A stretch of DNA of 64,000 nt from JBBECJ01 sp963763325 (GCA_963763325.1 CAVXOL010000024.1:434001-498000), one strand, 5' to 3'. Counted from the stretch's first letter, positions 18,006-26,970 are shown. Program-made: numbers and translations. The notes: generated from the sequence alone by a model not told the origin.

Positions 18006-18722
18006 TTATCTATGGATGCGTGCATTGCTTCCGGACACTACTTCCCAGATGTCCCTGGCGACCCGATCAGGCGTCTGTGTGGCGTCCACGACAGGCATCT
18101 GGGAATATGCGGCCAGCGCCCGGTAGACCGGCACACGGCGCGAGACGTATTCCAGCGATGGAAGGTCAGTCTTGCGGGACGCCGCGACCTCGGCCGGCAG
18201 ATCCATCAGGAAGTAGAGATCTGGACGAGGGACAAGGGCAACGGCAGGGTGTCTCAGGAGCCGCGGCAAGTCTGTGATGTCGATGTCCAGAAGAATCGCG
18301 AGGTTCACAATCGACTTGTAAATGTACCTGTCGCAAATGACAGCTCGGCCGGCCCGCAGGTGCGGTTGAACGGCGAGATTTGCCTCGATCGCGTGTTCGA
18401 TCAACGACACGTCCGTCCAGCCGCGACGTAGCGGCCAGTACGACTGAAACATCGCGTTGGATTTGGACAGGTAGGCTCCGAATTCGTCAGAGGGATCAGC
18501 GCCGGCTGTTCGTGCCTCGAAGCTGCCGTCGTCCTGCTGGACGGGAGCCCGCAGGCGACGTTTCACAAGCCGAACCAATGGACGAGACACGTACGGGCGA
18601 CCACCTGTCCAGACGGTAGATGTTTCCCATCCGGCGGCCTCCATACGCTCCTTGAGGATACGGGTCTGGGTGCTCTTTCCACAGCCGTCAACTCCGGTCA
18701 AACAAATCAGAGGCGGTCGCAT
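18006..18722 (-). CDS. P-loop kinase, thymidylate-kinase-like
   Basis: The 238-residue protein starts with a Walker A loop (ICLTGVDGCGKSTQTRILKERM, in pieces). It has a DRYIYKS motif like the DR(Y/H) element of thymidylate kinases, and DLYFLMDLPAEVA followed by an arginine/lysine lid-like segment. Thymidylate kinases are usually near 210 residues. The insert at 60-95 and the location between EPS genes raise the possibility of another phosphoryl acceptor. It begins 4 nt after the stop of the upstream lipoprotein gene, so the two are likely co-transcribed. Confidence 0.75.
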   Translation of the reverse strand: MRPPLICLTGVDGCGKSTQTRILKERMEAAGWETSTVWTGGRPYVSRPLVRLVKRRLRAPVQQDDGSFEARTAGADPSDEFGAYLSKSNAMFQSYWPLRRGWTDVSLIEHAIEANLAVQPHLRAGRAVICDRYIYKSIVNLAILLDIDITDLPRLLRHPAVALVPRPDLYFLMDLPAEVAASRKTDLPSLEYVSRRVPVYRALAAYSQMPVVDATQTPDRVARDIWEVVSGSNARIHR

Positions 18723-18725
18723 CGA

Positions 18726-20096
18726 CTAAGGTTCCGTTCTGCTATTGCACGAGTTCTGCACAATCGACCCACGGCGGTCAGAAGCATTCACTTCAACATA
18801 GCCGCATTGAAACTCCCTGCGCCAGGTCATACCCGATTTCGTGCGCGGCCCAAGCGCCGCGCCGAGCGCAATTTCATAGTTCGGATACGTCCACAGCGTG
18901 ACGAGAGCCTGCTTGGATTCATCAGACATGTAGCGAAAAAAGGCATGATCGCCGTCGCTTATGAGCAGATACGACGCCAAAGCAAATTGCTGCCAGTCTT
19001 CATCGTCTTTCCTGCCCTGGCCGACTGCGACGACGTACTTGCCCTCCGCGATTGCTTCCTCGGCCTGACTCAGATTGTTTTCCCACTTCGCTGCGGTCAG
19101 AGGCTCATAACCCGTCGCGAAGGCGGGCGACATGACTCCGTCAAGATGGGCGAGATACTGTGACCAAAGCGATCCGTAATTTGGGTCGGAGACGAAGTTC
19201 GCCCAGATTGACAGGCTAGAACCCACCCGCACGCGGACGTTCTGCAGATATCCGGTCCAGGCGTCGCGATAGTCGTTTTCGACCTCGTACTCGTGAACCG
19301 CTCCGTCGGCATTTGCTGCCTGCTCGACTAGGCGCGTCAACGACAGCTCAACGTTGTCGAGAAATGCTCCGTCGAATCCAAGGGCGCTCGGGCCGACAAT
19401 CTCCCTCGCAATCGCATGTGATGCATACGCACGCCAGTCCGGGTTTCCAGGATCCATGTGATACCAGACGCCTGACCCGGTTGTGAGTGAGTAGAGACGT
19501 TCACCGGCACCGTTGTGCAGAAACCAGTCCTCGTTTGGGTGCAGGTCGCGACAGAAGTCACCGGCTGATCTCGCGATACCGTTACGGAGCGGTTCGAACT
19601 CCGACTCGCAGTTGGCTTCGTTGTTGACGTATGGTCCGGGGCCGTTCACCTGGGAGGCGTTAAGATACTGAAGGATCAATCCTGCGTATCCCGCCTGTCG
19701 AAGCGCATCTCGATGTGGCTCGTCACCCGAAGTCAAGATAACGAAATCTGCCAGTTGTGCGACCTGTTCAGTGGAGTCGCCGTCGGCAGAAATTGTGTGG
19801 AAGTAGGCAAGCCTGGTAGAGGGTGTCAGCTCGGCGACGTCAACGGTCGGTTGGGGAGTCGAGGTCGAAGTGCTCGTCGCATACACGGTCGATTCGTCCC
19901 CAACTGACGTTGGCGTCCCGGTCCCATCTGAAGCGACTGTTGTCGCCGTCCCGGCTGTCGAGTGGACCGTCGGGTTCAACGCGGAGGATTCCGTTCCTTC
20001 GCCAGCCGACAACCCGCATGCCGCGGTTGAACCTACGACGAGAATTACAACCGAGTTGCGCGCGATCGCCCTGAGACGGGCTGTCGACCATCGCAC
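18726..20096 (-). CDS. Secreted lipoprotein with glycoside-hydrolase-like domain
   Basis: A GTG start at 20096 gives an N-terminus with a charged stretch, a hydrophobic core and a lipobox ending STAAC-G, so it should be lipid-anchored outside the membrane. A Ser/Thr-rich linker runs to about residue 85. The globular part has TRLAYFHTISADGDSTEQVA, GLILQYLNASQ, WYHMDPGNPDWRAYASHAIA, GFDGAFLDNVELSLTRLVEQ and SIWANFVSDPNYGS. The FDGAFLDN segment resembles the catalytic strand of putative TIM-barrel glycosidases (GH114/GHL15-like groups). It may trim or release the polymer made by the surrounding EPS genes. The substrate is unknown. Confidence 0.7.
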   Translation of the reverse strand: MRWSTARLRAIARNSVVILVVGSTAACGLSAGEGTESSALNPTVHSTAGTATTVASDGTGTPTSVGDESTVYATSTSTSTPQPTVDVAELTPSTRLAYFHTISADGDSTEQVAQLADFVILTSGDEPHRDALRQAGYAGLILQYLNASQVNGPGPYVNNEANCESEFEPLRNGIARSAGDFCRDLHPNEDWFLHNGAGERLYSLTTGSGVWYHMDPGNPDWRAYASHAIAREIVGPSALGFDGAFLDNVELSLTRLVEQAANADGAVHEYEVENDYRDAWTGYLQNVRVRVGSSLSIWANFVSDPNYGSLWSQYLAHLDGVMSPAFATGYEPLTAAKWENNLSQAEEAIAEGKYVVAVGQGRKDDEDWQQFALASYLLISDGDHAFFRYMSDESKQALVTLWTYPNYEIALGAALGPRTKSGMTWRREFQCGYVEVNASDRRGSIVQNSCNSRTEP

Positions 20097-20360
20097 GGTG
20101 ATGCTTGACTCCAGTCTGTCACCATTTACGCCTCCGCCGGTCCGTGGTACCGTCCCGACGGACGGACGCCGACGTGTGTCCTGGCCGTACCTGCCTCAGG
20201 CGCGCGGGCCAATCGCGGCTTTCTTGTCGCTTTCGCATCGCGATCCGCGCCATTATCGTACCAGCGGGAATCGTCAACTGCCCCACGACTATCGTACGGG
20301 AACGGCCGGCTCGATCTTACGATGCGGGTCGGCGAATGAATCCGAAAGCGACGATTAGCG

Positions 20361-21299
20361 ATGCGAATACTCGTTACTGGTGCGGCAGGCTTCATTGGCT
20401 CGCATGTCTGCGAACGACTCGTGGGAGACGATCACGATGTCATCGGACTCGATGCGTTCATTCCGTACTACCCACGGTCAATCAAGGAATCGAATCTGCT
20501 GAATCTTCGTGACGAGTCCAGGTTCCAGTTTGTTGAAGCGGACCTTCGCGATGACGAACTCGTCCATGTCGTCGCGGATTGCGACGCGATCCTGCACCTC
20601 GCCGCTATGGCCGGACCAGCCTCGTGGGACCAGTTCGACCGTTATGTTTCGTGCAACATCACTGGCACACAGCGGCTCCTGGAGGCGCTCCGAGCGGCAG
20701 GAGAGCTGGAGCGTCGGCGGTTCGTTCAGATTTCGACATCGTCAGTCTATGGAGTGGAAGCGCTCGGCAGCGAAGACTCCCGGCTTCAACCTGCGAGCCC
20801 GTATGGCATCACCAAGTTGGCAGCCGAACAGCTAACCTTCGCGTACCAGCGAGCGTTCGGACTGCCTGTTGTCGCGTTGCGTTACTTCTCGATTTACGGC
20901 CCAAGGCAGCGCCCGGACATGGCGTATCACATCTTCATACGAGCGATGATGCGACACGAGCCGATCACGATCTTTGGTGATGGAGAGCAATCCCGTGGGA
21001 ACACCTTCATCGACGACTGTGTCGCAGGAACCATACTTGCGCTCACAAGGGGCACGCCGGGTGAGGCATACAACCTGGGTGGTGGGATACCGATCACCCT
21101 CAACGAAGCAATCGGGATAATCGAGGACGCAACCGGGGTTACCGCCGAACGCCATTACACCGAAGCCCGGACTGGAGATCAGCGGCATACGTTGGCCGAC
21201 ATCTCCAAAGCGCGTGCCGATCTCGGTTACGAGCCAAAGATCGGCCCGGTCGAAGGGCTACGTGCCCAGGTCGAGTGGCAACGTTCACTGATTCCGTGA
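20361..21299 (+). CDS. NAD-dependent nucleotide-sugar epimerase/dehydratase (extended SDR)
   Basis: The 312-residue protein has the Rossmann loop VTGAAGFIGSHVCERL, ILHLAAMAGPASW, the catalytic serine region ISTSSVYG and the YxxxK pair in SPYGITKLAAEQ. It also has the family loop LRYFSIYGPRQRPDMA and GDGEQSRGNTFIDDCV. By family it interconverts UDP- or dTDP-sugars (4-epimerase or 4,6-dehydratase type), supplying donors for the EPS transferases. The exact activity cannot be read from sequence. It diverges from the lipoprotein gene across a 264-bp spacer. Confidence 0.9.
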   Translation: MRILVTGAAGFIGSHVCERLVGDDHDVIGLDAFIPYYPRSIKESNLLNLRDESRFQFVEADLRDDELVHVVADCDAILHLAAMAGPASWDQFDRYVSCNITGTQRLLEALRAAGELERRRFVQISTSSVYGVEALGSEDSRLQPASPYGITKLAAEQLTFAYQRAFGLPVVALRYFSIYGPRQRPDMAYHIFIRAMMRHEPITIFGDGEQSRGNTFIDDCVAGTILALTRGTPGEAYNLGGGIPITLNEAIGIIEDATGVTAERHYTEARTGDQRHTLADISKARADLGYEPKIGPVEGLRAQVEWQRSLIP

Positions 21300-21327
21300 G
21301 TGCTGTCGCGTTCGCCGACGACAACCT

Positions 21328-22311
21328 TCAGTCGCCGTGCGCGGCCTGAGCGTGTTCTCCATGGCGCGGCGCAACTGCTGCCGAATCGTCGACGTTGCGG
21401 TGCAGTCTCCGAACTGAGGAAACGGAGACGCTCTCCAAGCCAAATTCGGGTCGCATTGGAGCCCTCTGATCGATCTGGTCGGTCGCCCACTCCGTCTCTG
21501 CGTCACCGGACGCATGCGCGACGAGATCGTCGAACGTCAACGCGGTATTCGGGAATCCGGCCGTGCCAAAGCGTACGGGTATTCCAAGTGTCCTGTAGGC
21601 CGATTCCTGAAGGCGCTGCGTGAGTGCGTTGAGTTGGTCCGGCGTCGATTCGGGACTCAGGACGATCACTCTGTGCGCAACTGGGTCTTGGACAACGATG
21701 TCCCCTCGGCGCGTCGTCTGCGCCGCCACACGTGCCAGCCCGGACATGATGTAGCGCTGCATCATGCGCTGTTGGACGTCGCGGACAATCTCGTGAAGCG
21801 AAGCGTGGACCGCACGCGGGTCGAACGAGAGGACAGTGACCGTCAACGGGCGTTCGTGTCTTCGTGCACGCGACATCTCGATCGCAATGTCGTCACGGGC
21901 GGTTGCCAGCGTCGTGACACTCGAAACGTCGTCGATCGTGATGTTCTCGATGCTTTCCTCGAACTGGCTCAGTCCGCGTGCTACCCGGATAGCTAGCATC
22001 ACCGAGATCGACGCCAGCGCTATTTCGGCCGCCGTCAAGGTTGCGCTCGCCCCGGAACCGACCACCTCGGGATCTTGCGCGAACGCTCGGGAGCCGACGT
22101 ATACGATCGCGACGCCGGCGACGAGAACCGCCGATGGAATCCGGAACGATCCCTTGGAGACTACCAACCAGACAACTAATGCAGCTGTCAGGAGATGGAC
22201 ACTCGCAGGCGTGCTCGCCACGTCGAGCAGATTCTGATCAACTCGCCCCACCGTAAAGAGCGACACGAGCGACACGATCAATCCAACAATATGCAACTTC
22301 AACTGATGCAC
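21328..22311 (-). CDS. Membrane protein with degenerate GGDEF-like domain
   Basis: The 327-residue protein opens with about four hydrophobic segments (LHIVGLIVSLVSLFTVG, LLTAALVVWLVVS, AVLVAGVAIVYVGSRAF, LTAAEIALASISVMLAI). The rest resembles the fold of diguanylate cyclases: DIAIEMSRARRHERPLTVTVL, then ARVAAQTTRRGDIVV, RVIVLSPESTPDQLNALTQRL and a closing strand RFGTAGFPNTALTFDDLVAHA. The GGDEF signature is missing, as is a clear I-site, so it is probably not a cyclase. It may be a receptor or scaffold. I chose the GTG at 22311 with GGGGGT close upstream; 22329 is an alternative. Confidence 0.65.
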   Translation of the reverse strand: MHQLKLHIVGLIVSLVSLFTVGRVDQNLLDVASTPASVHLLTAALVVWLVVSKGSFRIPSAVLVAGVAIVYVGSRAFAQDPEVVGSGASATLTAAEIALASISVMLAIRVARGLSQFEESIENITIDDVSSVTTLATARDDIAIEMSRARRHERPLTVTVLSFDPRAVHASLHEIVRDVQQRMMQRYIMSGLARVAAQTTRRGDIVVQDPVAHRVIVLSPESTPDQLNALTQRLQESAYRTLGIPVRFGTAGFPNTALTFDDLVAHASGDAETEWATDQIDQRAPMRPEFGLESVSVSSVRRLHRNVDDSAAVAPRHGEHAQAAHGD

Positions 22312-23089
22312 AACGCACCCCCAGACCACCGGCGACCATGTCGAACCGCGCGGTCATATTCGTCCATCACTGGCCAGCAAACGGACGTCGCTCAGATTGT
22401 GCGCAGCAAAGGTATCGAAATCGCACCGGTTGGGGATATCTCCAAGGCGACCACACTGCCGCAACGGCGCGTGCTTACGATCACCAATACTAGAGTGCCC
22501 TGTCGTGTCCGAATAACCTGTTGCTCGTCACCAGCGAGACATCAGGTCGCATGTCTCAGACACAAGGTGCGATTTCCTCGCCTCCTGTACTCCGTCTTGG
22601 CCCCATTCAGGACGATCGTCTCTCGCAGGAGAGGCAATGCTCCTACTATCCTAACGTACAACGATTCCTGGCGGATGCGCTCCTCGATCACAATTGACCG
22701 ATAGCGCTGACAGGTTGCCAGATCAGCTTCTGCCAACGTGGAAGGATATCTGCCAGTGACATCTGTACATTGCTCCACTGACATCGTCGCGTCCATGTGG
22801 CAGCAAACCTTTCGGGCAGCATCGGACTTCCGGTCTTGAGCCAGCAACACGACGGGAGCTCGAACGTCCTGAAAACATGCAATCAGGTTAGCACGTATTC
22901 GTTAGCCTGCATAGGCACCATCGCAGCAAAACATTCACCCTATCATTTCGCGCTGTGCTTTGTAATCTGCATCATCGACAGGTTTCAGGTTAGCGTAGCA
23001 GCGATTCGACTAACGTTCAACGAGTTGCTCGTCAAACCTGGATCGCATCGACGTCGGCTATGAACCGGTGAACGAAATTGGATTTCGAC
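22312..23089. other. Long intergenic region upstream of the sugar transferase gene
   Basis: About 780 bp lie between the divergent GGDEF-like and sugar transferase genes. Part of it (about 22860-23060) is AT-richer than flanking genes. The 10-mer tcaggttagc occurs twice in direct orientation, at 22884 and 22985. An open frame at 22542-22850 on the minus strand (102 aa, Arg/Cys-rich) has no recognisable family. This region may hold promoters, a long leader or decayed sequence. Confidence 0.45.
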
Positions 23090-23821
23090 ATGAACTCGTT
23101 GCTCCGCTCAACACATGATCGCGAGACTGCGAGCCAGACGGTTGCCGCGCCAATCACAGAGTGTCGAGAGCTTGAATGGCTCGAACGATTTCGGGCCGGT
23201 CGTCAGATCATCGGTGGTCGCACCTACCATCCCCTCAAGCGTCTTCTTGATCTGACGCTCGTACTGATCGCTCTTCCACTTCTGGGAACGGCGTTTCTGC
23301 TTTGCGCACTGATCATCAAGATCGAATCACCGGGCGGTCCCGTCATGTTCACGCAGGAGCGCACGGGAAAGGGTGGCCGCCGCTTCCGAATGTACAAGTT
23401 TCGATCGATGGTCCCGAATGCTGAGGAACTGAAGCTGGAACTCATGCACCTGAACGAGTTGCAGTGGCCTGATTTCAAGATCACGAACGATCCACGGGTG
23501 ACCAGGTTTGGGAAGCTGATGCGGAAAACCAGCCTTGATGAACTACCGCAGATTCTCAACGTCATTCAAGGTCAGATGAGTCTGGTCGGGCCGCGACCGA
23601 CATCATTTTCTGCCAATACCTACGCACTCTGGCAAACCGAACGACTGGACGTTACACCCGGGTTGACGGGGCTCTGGCAAATCGTTGGCCGCGGCGAAAC
23701 TGAGTTCGATGACCGCCTCCGCCTCGACATCGCCTATATCGAACGACGCTGTCTCTGGCTCGACATCCAAATCCTCATCCGGACCTTCACGGCCGTCATC
23801 TCGGCACGAGGTCGCCACTGA
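23090..23821 (+). CDS. Undecaprenyl-phosphate sugar transferase (priming glycosyltransferase)
   Basis: The 243-residue protein is of the short bacterial sugar transferase type (WbaP/ExoY C-terminal domain). One hydrophobic hairpin (LLDLTLVLIALPLLGTAFLL, in pieces) is followed by the family motifs: FTQERTGKGGRRFRMYKFRSM, DPRVTRFGKLMRKTSLDELP and the NVIQGQMSLVGPRP signature, then TPGLTGLWQIVGRGE. It places the first sugar-1-phosphate on undecaprenyl phosphate. I chose the ATG at 23090; a TTG at 23078 is also in frame. It is one of two priming enzymes in the window. Confidence 0.92.
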   Translation: MNSLLRSTHDRETASQTVAAPITECRELEWLERFRAGRQIIGGRTYHPLKRLLDLTLVLIALPLLGTAFLLCALIIKIESPGGPVMFTQERTGKGGRRFRMYKFRSMVPNAEELKLELMHLNELQWPDFKITNDPRVTRFGKLMRKTSLDELPQILNVIQGQMSLVGPRPTSFSANTYALWQTERLDVTPGLTGLWQIVGRGETEFDDRLRLDIAYIERRCLWLDIQILIRTFTAVISARGRH

Positions 23822-23907
23822 GCGTTCCACGGTCGTGAGCCACGCTCACACTGACAGGTTGCATGTATACGACGTGCTTCACGAAGTGACTCAGGCAAGC
23901 GCGCTGA

Positions 23908-24798
23908 TTACGCCCCGATTGAATGCGCGATATCCAGCATCCTCCGGCTGGTCGAAGGAGACAGGTTTGCCTCCGTCAGGCGGGAACGTGTCGATCTGAT
24001 AACACCGCGTTCGTGCAACAATGCCTTGTGACTTCCAACGAGGAGCGCCCACGACTGCGCCTGAAACACGAGCGCAGGCAGCAACCGGCGGTATTCACGA
24101 TCTCCCTCTTCGCGATCCCCTGACTGATACGCCTGCCAGGCGCGTTTCAGCGGCGCAACGAACTCAGGCCCCGGAATAAGCCCGACAGCACCCGAATCGA
24201 CGACATCGGGCAGGTAGAGGCCGGCGTGTCCACCATACATTCGGATGCCGTCACCTGCCACGCTCGCCGCACGAATAGCGTTGTCCCAGTATGGCAACGC
24301 CTCGATCTTGTATGACCGAACGTTGTCCAGCTCATCAGAGAGTTCCAGGACGAGTTCGACACCGAGTTCAAACCCGACCGCAAATGGCGCATCCTGGACC
24401 ATCACGTCTCGCGTGCCTGCCGCCGCCGATACGGCCCTGTAGTGTGCGCGTGCGTCGTCCTTTGTCTGGCCTGGTCGTCGTGGCGGTGCAACCATGACAG
24501 CATCCGCACCGCGTGCAACCGCGCCCCGCACGAGCGCCACGGCCGCGTTGGTCGTGTCCGCGCTGCAGCCGACCAGCAATGGCATCCCATCTGCCTCAGC
24601 CACGACGATGTCGGTGACGCGCTCGCGCTCTTCGATCGTGAGCATGACACCTTCGCCCGAAAGACCGAGTATCAACAATCCATCGGCACCCTCGTCGCGC
24701 TCATAGGCAACCAGACGCCGCAAGGACGCCTCATCGAGATCACCATCATCATCCAGTGGCGTGACAATCGCCGGGATAATGCCAGTCAGTGGTTTCAA
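23908..24798 (-). CDS. DapA-superfamily class I aldolase/lyase
   Basis: The 296-residue barrel shows the dihydrodipicolinate synthase family layout: IPAIVTPLDDDGDLDEASLR, GLLILGLSGEGVMLTIEERERV and the Schiff-base lysine in SYKIEALPY. The usual Tyr of the YNxP motif is replaced (VMVQDAPF), so it is unlikely to be true DapA. By family, relatives act on 2-keto-3-deoxy acids. Its start overlaps the stop of the upstream enolase-superfamily gene by 4 nt. A dehydratase followed by an aldolase on a sugar acid is the likely shared role, which is inference from context. Confidence 0.85.
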   Translation of the reverse strand: MKPLTGIIPAIVTPLDDDGDLDEASLRRLVAYERDEGADGLLILGLSGEGVMLTIEERERVTDIVVAEADGMPLLVGCSADTTNAAVALVRGAVARGADAVMVAPPRRPGQTKDDARAHYRAVSAAAGTRDVMVQDAPFAVGFELGVELVLELSDELDNVRSYKIEALPYWDNAIRAASVAGDGIRMYGGHAGLYLPDVVDSGAVGLIPGPEFVAPLKRAWQAYQSGDREEGDREYRRLLPALVFQAQSWALLVGSHKALLHERGVIRSTRSRLTEANLSPSTSRRMLDIAHSIGA

Positions 24799-26024
24799 CG
24801 GTCACCTCCCGAATTCGTGGTTGCATCCTGGTCGTCAGCGGCCGCGGAAGCTGCTCTTGCCGGCTGCGACTCGTCGCCTCCCTCACGGCGTTCCCAGCCG
24901 GTGGCGAAGAGTGGCAGAAAATTCTGGACCTGGTACGGATGTTTCTCGATCTCCGCCCAGTTCAGATCGACCCCAAGCCCCGGCGCATCCGGAACGATGA
25001 TTCGGCCGTCGACGACCTGGACAGGCGGAGAGACGATTTCCCGTTCCCAGCCAACGTTGAACTCGTCAAACAGCTCCTGGACAAGCAGGTTCGGTGTGCA
25101 CGCGCCAATCTGGACACAAACAGCGGTACAGAGTGGACCCTGTGCTTGATGAGGAGCGACGACTGCGTAGTGCGCGTCGGCCATCGCACACACCTGTCGA
25201 GTCCGCCAGATTCCACCCATGTTGCACGGATCGGGTTGCAGGATGTGAACGGCGTTGTGGGCAAGCAGTTCGGCGTATTGGTGCGTGCTGGTAAAGCTCT
25301 CTCCGGTAGCGACTGGGACGCTGATCCGCCGGGCGACCTCGGCAGTCGCGTCGACCTTGAGATGTTGCGTCGGCTCCTCGAACCAGGTTGGCTCGTACTC
25401 GGCCAATCGCTCTCCAACCCAGATCGCCTCGGCAACACTAAAGCGGCTATGTCCCTCGATCATGATTTGAACCTCGGGGCCGACGGCATCCCGGACGGAG
25501 GCGACGATGTCCAGCGAGAGCCTACGCTCGCCTGGTGGCATCACTCGCCATGCTGCGCCAAACGGGTCAAATTTCAGCGCCGTGTAGCCCATCCCGACCA
25601 CCTCGGTCGCCCGCTCGGCGAACGCATCAGGAGTCCGCTCACCCGTATACCAGCCGTTGGCGTAGGCAGGAAGTGACTCGTGATACCGTCCGCCGAGCAG
25701 GTCATGGATCGGTCGGCCAGTCGACTTCCCAATGATGTCCCAGCAGGCGATTTCGATTGCTGCGACGGCGTTCATGTGTATCTGGCCGCCGTCCGAGTAG
25801 ACGTCCCGCGACATTCGCTGGGCGATCGTCTCGATCTGGAACGGATCCATTCCTTCGTAGCGCGGAGAGAGTTCATGAATCGCCGCTTCGACCGTCCTGG
25901 CAAAGGCATTCAGCGTGCCCTCGCCAACACCGTACAGCCCCGGTTGATCGGTATCGAGCCGCACGAAGAGCCAGTTCTTCCAAGGGTTGCCAACGACATA
26001 GGTGGTCGCACGGGTGATGCGCAT
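24795..26024 (-). CDS. Enolase-superfamily sugar-acid dehydratase (mandelate racemase/muconate lactonizing type)
   Basis: The protein of about 409 residues has the N-terminal capping domain (TTYVVGNPWKNWLFVRLDTD, GVGEGTLNAFARTVEAAI) and an enolase-type barrel. Visible elements are GYTALKFDPFG, the metal-site strand IMIEGHSRF, WFEEPTQH, VATGESF and the later APHQAQGPLCTAV. The EGH and GESF elements fit the D-galactonate or related acid-sugar dehydratase branch. I chose the ATG at 26024 with GGAG 7 nt upstream rather than the TTG at 26039. The C-terminal 35 residues are an Ala/Asp/Gly-rich tail beyond the usual family end. Confidence 0.85.
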   Translation of the reverse strand: MRITRATTYVVGNPWKNWLFVRLDTDQPGLYGVGEGTLNAFARTVEAAIHELSPRYEGMDPFQIETIAQRMSRDVYSDGGQIHMNAVAAIEIACWDIIGKSTGRPIHDLLGGRYHESLPAYANGWYTGERTPDAFAERATEVVGMGYTALKFDPFGAAWRVMPPGERRLSLDIVASVRDAVGPEVQIMIEGHSRFSVAEAIWVGERLAEYEPTWFEEPTQHLKVDATAEVARRISVPVATGESFTSTHQYAELLAHNAVHILQPDPCNMGGIWRTRQVCAMADAHYAVVAPHQAQGPLCTAVCVQIGACTPNLLVQELFDEFNVGWEREIVSPPVQVVDGRIIVPDAPGLGVDLNWAEIEKHPYQVQNFLPLFATGWERREGGDESQPARAASAAADDQDATTNSGGDR

Positions 26025-26173
26025 GCTTCGCTCCGTCAATTGACGCCGCCGGGCGACGCCGCCGAAGTTGGTGTCGAGCAGAATACGCGCTGAACTCAGA
26101 CAACGGCAAGTGCGGGGACGGTACGGGGAAATGGCGAGTTACAACTGCTGGAACGTACGGGAACGGCGCTCGG

Positions 26174-26443
26174 CTAGTGAAACGGGCCCTTGCGCGGATC
26201 CGAGGGGGCGGCGTCATCGCTGGATTCGAACGTGTCGATCAGGTCCTGGAGAGTGTCAATCTCATCCTGAAGTCGGTCGATTCGGGAGACGATCATCTCA
26301 CGCTGCCAGTCGTCACGCCGCACCTGACGGTCCAGCATCTGCGCAATGCCCTTGACAACCGTCATACGGTTTCGAAGTTCATGAAGCTGGTCGGAGCCGA
26401 TCGGCTGGCTCGCCTGAGAAACATTGCTCACGATGCCATCCAT
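26174..26443 (-). CDS. Stand-alone HisKA-like dimerisation helix protein, 89 aa
   Basis: The protein centres on LHELRNRMTVVKGIAQMLDR, which matches the H-box of histidine kinases (HELRNPLT). A second long helix rich in Arg/Asp/Gln follows (RIDRLQDEIDTLQDLIDTF). There is no ATPase domain here, and none is encoded next to it. It could be a phosphotransfer or dimerisation module serving another kinase, or a regulator that binds kinases. The helix pattern is clear, but function is inference. The reading frame starts cleanly with ATG at 26443. Confidence 0.65.
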   Translation of the reverse strand: MDGIVSNVSQASQPIGSDQLHELRNRMTVVKGIAQMLDRQVRRDDWQREMIVSRIDRLQDEIDTLQDLIDTFESSDDAAPSDPRKGPFH

Positions 26444-26634
26444 CTATGCTCGCTTCACTTCCGAGTTGACGGTTAACGTCGCTTCCAACCAACATCTCGA
26501 TCGCGTTCCATTGCCGGTTACGCAGCCGACATGCCATCGGACGCCGCTGGCACCCGCATTGCTCTCCTGTACGATGAATGAGAATACCGATGCGGTCGAT
26601 TCTGCCGCGCAATTAGGGTATACGGAGAGTGCTT

Positions 26635-26970
26635 GTGACGACGCGATTCAGTTCGGTTAGCAGTGTTGACGTACTTGAACACCTATTGGAGCGGTCACGA
26701 TCTGAAACCGTGATCTTGTTCAACCACGATCCGTATTGCCCGATCAGCGGGCGTGCCTACTCTCAGATGGAGAAGCTCAATGACGAAGTGATGATCGTCG
26801 ACGTATCACGTGAGCGAACGCTGACGCGAGAGATTCAGGGCAGGACGGGCGTCCGACACGAGTCGCCTCAGGTGATCGTTCTTCGTGAGGGAAAACCGAG
26901 TTGGTCGGCTTCGCACTTCCAGATCACAACTGACGCGGTACAGCAGGCTGCCAACGGCGAAACGGCCTGA
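26635..26970 (+). CDS. YtxJ-type bacilliredoxin-like thioredoxin-fold protein
   Basis: The 111-residue protein has the monothiol motif in ILFNHDPYCPISGRAYSQME, then a beta strand (VMIVDVSRERTLTREI) and a cis-Pro-like segment HESPQVIVLREGKPSW. This matches the YtxJ family (DUF2847), associated with removal of bacillithiol from proteins in Firmicutes and Bacteroidetes. I chose the GTG at 26635 because GGAGAG lies 8 nt upstream. Whether this organism makes bacillithiol cannot be seen here. Confidence 0.82.
   Translation: MTTRFSSVSSVDVLEHLLERSRSETVILFNHDPYCPISGRAYSQMEKLNDEVMIVDVSRERTLTREIQGRTGVRHESPQVIVLREGKPSWSASHFQITTDAVQQAANGETA

Noticed and set aside
22542..22850. 102-aa open frame on the minus strand in the long intergenic region
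   Set aside because: No recognisable family, Arg/Cys-rich shadow-like composition and no clear ribosome-binding site.
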